The position numbers and the translations under genes were made by a program. Of a DNA stretch of 64,000 nucleotides, positions 54,689 to 61,332 are shown one piece after another. The stretch's first letter is position 1, and each line of letters starts with the position of its first letter. Under the pieces are notes generated by a model. The model saw only the letters and a list, made by a program, of their open reading frames with translations. It did no database searches and was not told where the DNA came from. The stretch covers positions 4,774,001-4,838,000 of the forward strand of contig NZ_CP018937.1 in the NCBI RefSeq assembly GCF_002849695.1, in the 5' to 3' direction. The DNA is from Bacteroides fragilis (GTDB lineage Bacteria > Bacteroidota > Bacteroidia > Bacteroidales > Bacteroidaceae).

Positions 54689-54773
54689 AAAAGAAGTAAG
54701 CATCCGGCACAAAAGAAGTAAGTATTTACTCTAAAAGAAGTAAGCAATTTCCGAAAATGCTTACTTCTCTTTT
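54689..54773. repeat. Three 22-bp-spaced AAAAGAAGTAAG repeats plus one inverted copy
   Basis: AAAAGAAGTAAG occurs at 54689, 54711 and 54733, exactly 22 bp apart. An inverted copy (CTTACTTCTCTTTT) lies at 54760-54773. The last direct copy and the inverted copy form a hairpin ending in TTTT, a possible terminator for the GH43 transcript. Confidence 0.8.
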
Positions 54774-55170
54774 GAAAATCTCCTAATGTTTTGCCCGATT
54801 ACATATATTGTTCCGGAATAGAGAGATTATTTTCCTCCTTTCTTTTCTGGTTGACAAGTACAGGAGATCCCTCTCTGACTTTCTAAAAGCACTTTCTTTT
54901 TACGAAAAACAAACATGAGTGCTCTCGGTTCCCCCTTTGGGCATTCATTGTGTTGTGAAAACGTCCGGATTCCTGCAATATGATAAACAGAAAAATGAAA
55001 TGGAGACGATTTTTAGTACGAACCTGGCTAATGTACTGAAATAATCGAACCTGAGAAGGGCTGTTTAGCAAACTGTCAAAAAGCTATATGGCATGTTTCT
55101 TTTGATGCCGAACTAATTTATAAAGGAGCAGATTTCATTTGTTTCTTTCGTAATTCTGATTTGAGGTTGT

Positions 55171-55178
55171 TATCTTTG
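55171..55178 (+). promoter_or_regulatory. -7 box of the propeller lipoprotein gene
   Basis: TATCTTTG is a full match to TAnnTTTG, 60 bp before the ATG at 55239. The HTCS direct repeat is absent. Confidence 0.5.
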
Positions 55179-55238
55179 TTGCGATAACTTTAAAGGGCAG
55201 TATTAAGAAAACACACATTCTTCATTTTAGACGCGATT

Positions 55239-56270
55239 ATGGTTAAACTCTTATTGATATGTCTGGCAGCGATAGTGATGATCTCTTGCGGATCGGAGCA
55301 GGAAAAGTTAACTGTGTATATTTCCGATACGTGTACGGATACTCTTCAACACGAAATCTTCTTGTCGGAAGAAGAAGGACTGAATATTTTCTATGATTTG
55401 TGTGTAACTGATTCTTTTTGTGCTTTTTTGGACGCACGTAATGATACATTATTAAAGATCTTCACAGCTACAGTTCCTCCTGCTTTTGTCGGATTGGGGA
55501 TGAAAGGAGAGGGTCCGGATGATTTTCTTTTTCCTTTTTTTGAGAAGTCGATAGGCAGGGGAGGCAAGGGAAAGCTATCGTTCATTGAATTGAATAGTTG
55601 GAATAAAAAGACTGTTGCGATTCATTCGGCAGCATCTCCCGGTCCTGTCGCTGTTTCTGTTGTTGAGGCACAACAATTGCCGGAGATGCCTGTAGTCAGG
55701 GATTATAATGAAACAGACTCTTGTGTATATGGCATTGATGTAGATATGCAGCATGGTTTGTTTTTCATTTATGATAAGCATACTGCCCGGGTTAAGACAG
55801 TGGATTATCATCGTGATATTAAGTCCGGATATCCGGAAGGACATTTATCTTATCTATACGAGAGCTGTTTAATGGTAAATCAAGATGCAAAGGCAGTTTG
55901 TACTGGATTGCTGAACCTGAACTCTCTCTGTTTTTATGATTTAAAAGGAAATCTGATGAAAGAAATGGTGATAGGGAAAGAGCTGAAATACCCGGACTAT
56001 GATCCTGATTTTCTTGATTTTCCGAATACACCTAAATATTTCATTTCTCTTTGTGGCACCCCCAATTATCTTTATGCCCTTTATAACGGTTTCCTGGGTA
56101 CTTCGGGTAAATCAAAGATTATGGTCTTTACCTGGCAAGGTGTTCCGGTTGCCATTTATCACACAGATGTAAAATTGGAGAAAATTGCTGTTGATCCATC
56201 CGGCAGATATGTATTGGGACTGAATATAACGGAAGAGGGAGGGAGTGATGTGTTGAAGTTTGACCTTTGA
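55239..56270 (+). CDS. Six-bladed beta-propeller (TolB-like) lipoprotein
   Basis: The 343-residue lipoprotein (lipobox VMISC, Cys17) has repeats of the type seen in Bacteroides 6-bladed propellers: TLLKIFTATVPPAFVGLGMKGEGPDDFLFP near residue 68, LSYLYESCLMVNQDAKA, LYALYNGFLG and IAVDPSGRYVLGL. These families (TolB-like or BF-type) are often next to NVEALA-type peptides, and such an operon lies directly downstream. It probably binds ligand or protein in the periplasm or on the surface. It has its own promoter and may not belong to the HTCS regulon. No catalytic motif is seen. Confidence 0.75.
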   Translation: MVKLLLICLAAIVMISCGSEQEKLTVYISDTCTDTLQHEIFLSEEEGLNIFYDLCVTDSFCAFLDARNDTLLKIFTATVPPAFVGLGMKGEGPDDFLFPFFEKSIGRGGKGKLSFIELNSWNKKTVAIHSAASPGPVAVSVVEAQQLPEMPVVRDYNETDSCVYGIDVDMQHGLFFIYDKHTARVKTVDYHRDIKSGYPEGHLSYLYESCLMVNQDAKAVCTGLLNLNSLCFYDLKGNLMKEMVIGKELKYPDYDPDFLDFPNTPKYFISLCGTPNYLYALYNGFLGTSGKSKIMVFTWQGVPVAIYHTDVKLEKIAVDPSGRYVLGLNITEEGGSDVLKFDL

Positions 56271-56690
56271 ATATTTTTCAAGGTTTTATATGGTAATATT
56301 TTAATTGATATTTTACTTGAACGTTTTTATAGCTGTTGCTGAACTTTTTTCTTTCTATCTTTAATGTTTCGTTTAATAATGTTGGAAGTGTTTGCCGAAT
56401 AGATGTTGATAAAGGGATTGATGGTGGTACCTGCAATTGTAAAATAGTAAAATTTGACCAAATAGAGGCTATTTGAGTTGCATGACGGATAATAGACTCT
56501 TTATTTCTTGATTTTGGTCGGTTTTTGTTGTTCTTTGAACGATTATTATCCTGTTTTCTTGTTTGCTTTTCTGACCTTTGTCTATCGAAAAATATAAAAA
56601 GACAACTATGATAAGAATGGATAAAGTGTTTTTTTATAGTTTTATAAGAAGGAAATTACACTTAATTATAAATTAAAAAAAAGAAACACA
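56271..56690. other. 420-bp intergenic region before the NVEALA-like operon
   Basis: No gene is apparent. The right part contains promoter P6, with a 110-nt leader to the first gene. The left part is AT-rich and featureless. Confidence 0.5.
56515..56580 (+). promoter_or_regulatory. Promoter P6 with HTCS-type direct repeat (NVEALA-like operon)
   Basis: Half-sites TGGTCGG (56515-56521) and TGAACGA (56536-56542) are 21 bp apart, and CTTTG ends at 56580, 66 nt from the first half-site. It closely resembles P5, including GATTATTATCC versus GATAATTATCC after the second half-site. It controls a non-enzymatic operon far from the rest of the PUL. Confidence 0.82.
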
Positions 56691-56990
56691 ATGAGAAAAT
56701 TTGTATTTACTGCTATCGTTTTGGGATTTACTAATGTATTTGTTGCAATGACACAACAGCAAAATTCACCTATTTCTTTGTATAATAATAACAATGGGGT
56801 TGAGACTTTTACCACTTATGAAGTTGATGGTGTAAATTATTGCTATAATGGTGGTAGAGGAGCCACTTCATGTTCTATAAGTGGTGGAATAGATATAAAG
56901 GGCGGAGGGGTTAGTGCGTCGTGCGATGTATCATGTCAGACTGGTTATTATGCTTGTTGTGGCATTCGTTGTACTTGTGAAAAATATTAA
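56691..56990 (+). CDS. NVEALA-like Cys-rich exported peptide
   Basis: The 99-residue precursor has a hydrophobic leader (residues 5-20) and then ISLYNNNNGVETFTTYE, which aligns with the ISLxNVEALA region that defines NVEALA peptides of Bacteroidota. The C-terminal 50 residues are rich in Gly and carry eight Cys (51, 61, 78, 82, 89, 90, 94, 96), which could form four disulfides. NVEALA peptides are predicted to be exported, but their function is not known. It is first in a tight operon: the propeller gene starts 5 bp after its stop. P6 ties it to the PUL. The family call is by pattern, since the exact NVEALA string is replaced by NGVETF. Confidence 0.7.
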   Translation: MRKFVFTAIVLGFTNVFVAMTQQQNSPISLYNNNNGVETFTTYEVDGVNYCYNGGRGATSCSISGGIDIKGGGVSASCDVSCQTGYYACCGIRCTCEKY

Positions 56991-56995
56991 AGTAT

Positions 56996-58060
56996 ATGAC
57001 GAAAATAGTAATATTGTTTTTAGGGTTATTCTTTTTCCTGTTCTCTTGTCAAAGAGGACAGGAAAATGTCACTAAAACGATAGAAATAGACTTATCTCAT
57101 ATTGATACAGTGAGAATATCTTCATCAAAAATAGTAAATTTAGAAACAGTAGATAGTTCTTTACTATATGATATTTGTGCTTTATTTAAGCAGGAGGACC
57201 GTTACTTTATATGGTCAAGAGATAATGCCTATGTCTTTAATGATAAAGGTGATTTCCTGTTTAATATATCTCGTAGAGGACAGGGACCTGGTGAGTATCA
57301 GAGCTTTGCATGTATGTATATGGAAGATGGGGAGGTTTGCATCTTTGATAAAGACAAGCAGCAAATATTATATTTTGATATAAATGCCAAGTTTATGGGA
57401 GTTAAAAAGGTCTGTTTTGATGAGGATGACCCTTCTCCTTCAATGATTATTCCGGTTGGGACAGAGCGTTATTTGAGTACAAATAGATTTGGAGGAGATG
57501 ATCGTAAAATGCCGGTATTAAGTTTCTGGGACAAGAATTTTTCAACTCAGCAAATAGTAAAAGGGCGTTTCTTGAATAATGGGATTCATTTTCCGGATGC
57601 TTTTTTTATAGGAAAGGAAGGAAGGCGAGTGCTCTACTGGGAACCATTAAAGGATACACTTTTTACTGTAGAAAATGATCATCTCGTTCCTGAATATAAG
57701 ATAGACTTTGGAACCTATGCAATGCCTGAGGAAGAGGCAGCTAAAGATGTATATGCTCGTATGGCGTATTTGAATAAATCAGAGAATCAAAGTTGTGCTT
57801 CCGCAATAAGATTTTATCAAATAGATGGTGAATACCTTTATTTTACCTTTATGTGGTATGATCGCATTTGTTTATGTCGATATAATGAGAAGGTCGGTAA
57901 ATCTGAAGTTTTTACTATTCTGACAGAAGAGGAACAATTAAAAGAATGTTCTTTCTTTAAGATATTAGGAGAGGATATAGTTTTGGCTTTTGAGGATAAG
58001 AGTAACTTAGAGAAAAATCCTTCTCTCTGTGTGTTTAATAAAAAAATATTAGATATATGA
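56996..58060 (+). CDS. 6-bladed beta-propeller lipoprotein
   Basis: The 354-residue lipoprotein (lipobox FLFSC, Cys18) has the characteristic blade motif ISRRGQGPGEYQSF near residue 95, YVFNDKGDFLF before it and VCIFDKDKQQILYFD after it. This is the 6-bladed propeller group often encoded beside NVEALA peptides. It probably binds or displays the peptide or a ligand. It overlaps the next gene by 4 bp (ATGA, 58057-58060), so production of the propeller and the thioredoxin-like protein is coupled. Confidence 0.8.
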   Translation: MTKIVILFLGLFFFLFSCQRGQENVTKTIEIDLSHIDTVRISSSKIVNLETVDSSLLYDICALFKQEDRYFIWSRDNAYVFNDKGDFLFNISRRGQGPGEYQSFACMYMEDGEVCIFDKDKQQILYFDINAKFMGVKKVCFDEDDPSPSMIIPVGTERYLSTNRFGGDDRKMPVLSFWDKNFSTQQIVKGRFLNNGIHFPDAFFIGKEGRRVLYWEPLKDTLFTVENDHLVPEYKIDFGTYAMPEEEAAKDVYARMAYLNKSENQSCASAIRFYQIDGEYLYFTFMWYDRICLCRYNEKVGKSEVFTILTEEEQLKECSFFKILGEDIVLAFEDKSNLEKNPSLCVFNKKILDI

Positions 58061-58620
58061 GTTTGAAATGGGTTGGAACTTCACTGGTTCTTATACTTTG
58101 TGTACTCTTGATTGTCCAATTATATAGGAAAGAAGAATCGAAATTCTCCTCTAATTCGGTGGCATTGCAAGAAGAAATGCTGAGAACTGATAGTTTGGAA
58201 ACTGTTAAAAATAGGAGTATACCATTTGATATAAATGAAGAAATAACTGATGCAAGGAACTCTTCTCTAAAGATAAAGGATATTCTTGAAGATAGTTTGT
58301 TAATAGTCCGGTTCTCTGTTTATTCTTGTAGAGACTGCCTTGACTTTCTGATTTCTGAGTTAGAACATGCCAGAAAAGAGAACAAAATTAAAATGGCTAT
58401 GTTAATTGCAAATATTCCAGTTAGGGATTTGCATGTGAAATGTAAAGAGTATGATACCCCTTTGATTTATCGGATTGATTCACTCTCTTTTGACTTTGAC
58501 TATTCTTTGACACCATATGTTTTTATGGTTGACAAGAAGGGGCATACTTCAAACTTTTTTATACCAAGAAAAGAATTTCCAGATCAGACCAAAGATTATT
58601 TAAGGCGATTCCGATCTTGA
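58057..58620 (+). CDS. Membrane-anchored thioredoxin-like protein
   Basis: The 187-residue protein has an N-terminal membrane anchor (residues 5-23) and a periplasmic domain with VRFSVYSCRDCLDFL, a CxxC redox pair (Cys91, Cys94), and LTPYVFMVDKKG, whose Thr-Pro (152-153) fits the cis-Pro loop of thioredoxin folds. The sequence is otherwise diverged and short for a TlpA-type protein. Its coupling with a Cys-rich peptide gene suggests it makes, rearranges or reduces disulfides in that peptide. This is an inference. The family itself is not one I can name. Confidence 0.72.
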   Translation: MSLKWVGTSLVLILCVLLIVQLYRKEESKFSSNSVALQEEMLRTDSLETVKNRSIPFDINEEITDARNSSLKIKDILEDSLLIVRFSVYSCRDCLDFLISELEHARKENKIKMAMLIANIPVRDLHVKCKEYDTPLIYRIDSLSFDFDYSLTPYVFMVDKKGHTSNFFIPRKEFPDQTKDYLRRFRS

Positions 58621-58625
58621 TGTAC

Positions 58626-58663
58626 TTTTCCCTCTCTGTCTATTTAAGGTAGAGAGGGGAAAA
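58626..58663 (+). terminator. Terminator after the NVEALA-like operon
   Basis: TTTTCCCTCTCT pairs with AGAGAGGGGAAAA (one bulge) across a 13-nt loop. It starts 6 bp after the stop codon and can work in either direction. Confidence 0.7.
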
Positions 58664-58741
58664 TATGTTCTTTAAACTATTCGGATATTGCTCCTTAATG
58701 AAGTTTAACTCTGTTAGGTGCTTATATTCAGCACTATCCTT

Positions 58742-58749
58742 TAACTTTG
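58742..58749 (+). promoter_or_regulatory. -7 box of the PepSY-like lipoprotein gene
   Basis: TAACTTTG matches TAnnTTTG, 18 bp before the first ATG and 24 bp before the alternative ATG at 58774. Confidence 0.5.
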
Positions 58750-58767
58750 CCTGAAACATAAAACCAC

Positions 58768-60153
58768 ATGACTATGAAGACTTTTTATTCCGTCTTTTAT
58801 TTATGCTTCTTGCTCTGCCTGCCTTTTTCCGTGGTGGGATGTTCGGAAGATAATGAACCATCCGGGGAGATTGAAATAAACCAGCTGCCAGGTACTGCGC
58901 AGTTCTTTTTATCTAATTATTTTCCGGGACAATCTCCGGAGAAGATAGAAAGAACGATGACCAGGCAGGAGAATGATCAGTTGCTCTACCGGGTTGCTTT
59001 TCCCGATGAGGTGAAAGTGGAATTTAATGAAAATGGAGGATGGAAGAGTCTGATGGTTCCAAATCAAAACTTGCCCGAATCACTTCAATCCCTTTTTGGA
59101 GAAGTCATCGCATATGTAAAACAACACTTCTCTAATGATCCGTTTGTCGGTGTGGAGAACACCTGCTACGGAGAATGTGTGTTATTGAACAGTGGCAAGA
59201 AAGTAGCATTCTACTACGACCAAACCTGTGTCGGATATGAAATGGATATAAAAGGTGAATCTTCATTGCCGCAGCCGGTGCGGGAGTTTACTGAAAAATA
59301 CTTTCCGGATGGAACCTTTGAGGCTGTGATTGAACATATACCTGATAGGGAGTTTCCTGCCGGTTATACTTTCTGGTTGGAGAACGGATTTAAATGCGTG
59401 CTTGATGATAGGGGAGAGTGGACGGAAGTGAATGGAGGAACCGAACTGTTGCCGACTTCGATTCTGGGAACATTACCTGCGAAAGTGACGGAAGATTTGC
59501 ACCGGAACTATCCGAATGCACAAGTCACCTTCATTCGTCTGGAGGGTACCCGTTATACAATTCAGGTCAGCAAGACTGTGTATGTGACTATCGATCCCGA
59601 GAGTAAACCGATAGAGGTACCTCTGATGCAGGCACAGGCACTTGCAGAAGAGTATTTCGGTAAGCAGAGTTCCATCTCTATCAGTCATCCGCTGCATTCG
59701 GATGTGCTCAACTTTACCGTCCGCCTGCCGAACGGCTTTAATATGCTTGTTAACGAAGATGCCAGTGCATGGATTAATATAGACGGAAACGGATTTGCGT
59801 TTCCGGAGAAGCTCGTGGCATCGTTGCCGGAAAAGATTACCGATTATGTTTCGGGATATTCGAACTCTGAAATTACACGGGTAGACCGTTCGGTGGCAGC
59901 TTCCTATTTGGTGGAACTAACCAACGGAGACGGATTGATGTTCGACTCACAGGGAGATTTTCTTGGGAAAGAAAAGATAGAGTTGAGCGCCTCAGAGAAG
60001 GTGTACAGGTATATGCGTTATCATTATCCCAATGACCTGGATATGTATCTCGGCTCTTACAGCATAGAGGGTTGGGTATACAAACTGAGTGACGGTTCGC
60101 AAGTCAGATTCGATCGGAACGGTAATTTTGTGGAGATCATCTCATTAAAGTGA
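58768..60153 (+). CDS. Repeat lipoprotein with PepSY-like (DUF2874) modules
   Basis: The 461-residue lipoprotein (lipobox SVVGC, Cys25) is built from about six diverged repeats of 65-75 residues. Each has a helix (QFFLSNYFPGQSPEKIE, REFTEKYFPDGTFEAVI, EDLHRNYPNAQVTFI, ALAEEYFGKQSSISI, DYVSGYSNSEITRVD, RYMRYHYPNDLDMYLGS) and a hairpin ending in a D..G.W or FD..G.F motif. This is the putative-beta-lactamase-inhibitor-like PepSY-like fold common in Bacteroidota periplasmic proteins. The function is unknown; binding of small ligands or protease inhibition has been suggested for the group. It is convergent with the GntR gene, overlapping by 9 bp. Confidence 0.8.
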   Translation: MTMKTFYSVFYLCFLLCLPFSVVGCSEDNEPSGEIEINQLPGTAQFFLSNYFPGQSPEKIERTMTRQENDQLLYRVAFPDEVKVEFNENGGWKSLMVPNQNLPESLQSLFGEVIAYVKQHFSNDPFVGVENTCYGECVLLNSGKKVAFYYDQTCVGYEMDIKGESSLPQPVREFTEKYFPDGTFEAVIEHIPDREFPAGYTFWLENGFKCVLDDRGEWTEVNGGTELLPTSILGTLPAKVTEDLHRNYPNAQVTFIRLEGTRYTIQVSKTVYVTIDPESKPIEVPLMQAQALAEEYFGKQSSISISHPLHSDVLNFTVRLPNGFNMLVNEDASAWINIDGNGFAFPEKLVASLPEKITDYVSGYSNSEITRVDRSVAASYLVELTNGDGLMFDSQGDFLGKEKIELSASEKVYRYMRYHYPNDLDMYLGSYSIEGWVYKLSDGSQVRFDRNGNFVEIISLK

Positions 60154-61122
60154 GTGCCGGATATTCAGTTCCCAAGGGTTCTCTATGGTTTTTATCTCTT
60201 TCTGCGTAAGAAGTGAAGCCATGGTTTGCCCCATTTGCTTGAAGTCGGTGGATAAAGTAGTGATACCTCCGGCCAGTATCTCTTTCAGCGGAGTGTCGTT
60301 GTAAGAGATGATACCGAAGTCTTTTCCGGGAACAAACTGCTGTAGTTGCGCCTGTTTAAGCAGATCTACCAAATCCCGGTCGTTGACAGTCATAAATATT
60401 TCTCCTTTCTTGATCATCCGGTCCCTTACGGAGTCGGTATATTCGTGTGTAAACTGATGTTCCTCACAGAAAGTACAGAGGCCGTTGTATCGTTCGATAG
60501 GCTCTTTCTCTTCCTTCTGGACCATGATGATGTGGTCGTACTTTTTCAGGTGCGGGAGTCCGTGTACCAAAGCTTCGTAAGTGTCTTTCTCGAAATTCTG
60601 TGCAACGGAGGAGTATTTGCCTGCCAGTTCCGGGTGAAAGTGGTCGAGTAGGAAGACCCGTCCGGATAGGCTCTCCAATAGTGGGGCTATGTTGGTGAAC
60701 TTGCCCGGCATCAGGATATATGTGGTGTATTTATAGTTGGCTTCATTGATGAGCGTCTCGAAGACTTTGCGGTTATAGTTGTGAAAATAGAGATCTACGT
60801 TTGCGGTCTTTTTGATGGAAGACATGAATGAATTGTAAAGATCTTCCTTGAACTCGTTGAATTCGTTGAAAAGGAGGAATACATTTAGCTTTTGCGCAAT
60901 TCGGGTTGTTGCTATGTAATAACCTACACCCGGGGTGGAATCGATAATTCCTTTTGATTTAAGCTCGCTCAAACCTGCGAATACCGTATCTCTGGATAGA
61001 TTATAGTTCTTTCTGAATTCATTGATAGAGAGAATCCAGTCTCCTTTCTTATAACTACCATTGTTGATGCCGTCTATAACGTGATTTACTACTTGTTTGT
61101 ATTTTGATTCATTCCTTTTCAT
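60145..61122 (-). CDS. GntR-type regulator with LacI-like sugar-binding domain
   Basis: The 325-residue cytoplasmic protein has an N-terminal winged helix (residues about 5-70, SINEFRKNYNLSRDTVFAGLSELKSKGII) and a C-terminal periplasmic-binding-protein-like domain (KDFGIISYNDTPLKEIL, GGITTLSTDFKQMGQ) like those of GntR/LacI hybrids such as AraR and FucR. Such proteins repress sugar genes until a sugar binds. Divergence from a GH127 gene followed by GH51 suggests an arabinose-type effector. It probably controls both itself and those genes from the shared 210-bp gap. Confidence 0.85.
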   Translation of the reverse strand: MKRNESKYKQVVNHVIDGINNGSYKKGDWILSINEFRKNYNLSRDTVFAGLSELKSKGIIDSTPGVGYYIATTRIAQKLNVFLLFNEFNEFKEDLYNSFMSSIKKTANVDLYFHNYNRKVFETLINEANYKYTTYILMPGKFTNIAPLLESLSGRVFLLDHFHPELAGKYSSVAQNFEKDTYEALVHGLPHLKKYDHIIMVQKEEKEPIERYNGLCTFCEEHQFTHEYTDSVRDRMIKKGEIFMTVNDRDLVDLLKQAQLQQFVPGKDFGIISYNDTPLKEILAGGITTLSTDFKQMGQTMASLLTQKEIKTIENPWELNIRHSL

Positions 61123-61141
61123 ATTCTTGTTTTTGGTGCTG

Positions 61142-61260
61142 CAAAGATAGGATAAAAAACGTAAAAGGCTATGGATATTCTCCGGATATAGTATATGTTT
61201 TGTAACATAATAAAAATACAGACCAGTTCGTATCAGTTTTGATGGCTTTCATTATCTTTG
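61142..61260. promoter_or_regulatory. Divergent GntR/GH127 promoter region
   Basis: On the minus strand TATCTTTG (61142-61149) is a full -7 box 20 bp before the GntR gene. On the plus strand TATCTTTG (61253-61260) is a full -7 box for GH127. Between them, TATGTT-TTGT-AACATA (61194-61209) is a 6-bp inverted repeat that could be the operator of the GntR-type protein. Confidence 0.55.
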
Positions 61261-61332
61261 CACTGTTGCTTGGATCATAAGAATCATAAGCAAGAAAGAA
61301 AGACGGGAAAACAACAAACTATAAATAAAACA

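Larger units (their letters stand above)
54501..55238. other. Intergenic region with no gene supported
   Basis: These 738 bp between GH43 and a propeller lipoprotein contain the 22-bp repeat array at 54689-54773 and a promoter at 55171. A frame ending at about 55041 reads GFLQYDKQKNEMETIFS before a stop and may be the tail of a lost gene, but it has no plausible start. The remaining sequence shows nothing I can name. Confidence 0.5.

Noticed and set aside
54689..54744. Possible CRISPR array
   Set aside because: Only three 12-bp units with 10-bp gaps and no cas genes; too short for repeats and spacers.
54883..55071. Small frames in the 54.5-55.2 kb gap
   Set aside because: No motif, start context or conserved neighbour. 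One plus-strand tail ending near 55041 may be a remnant but has no start.
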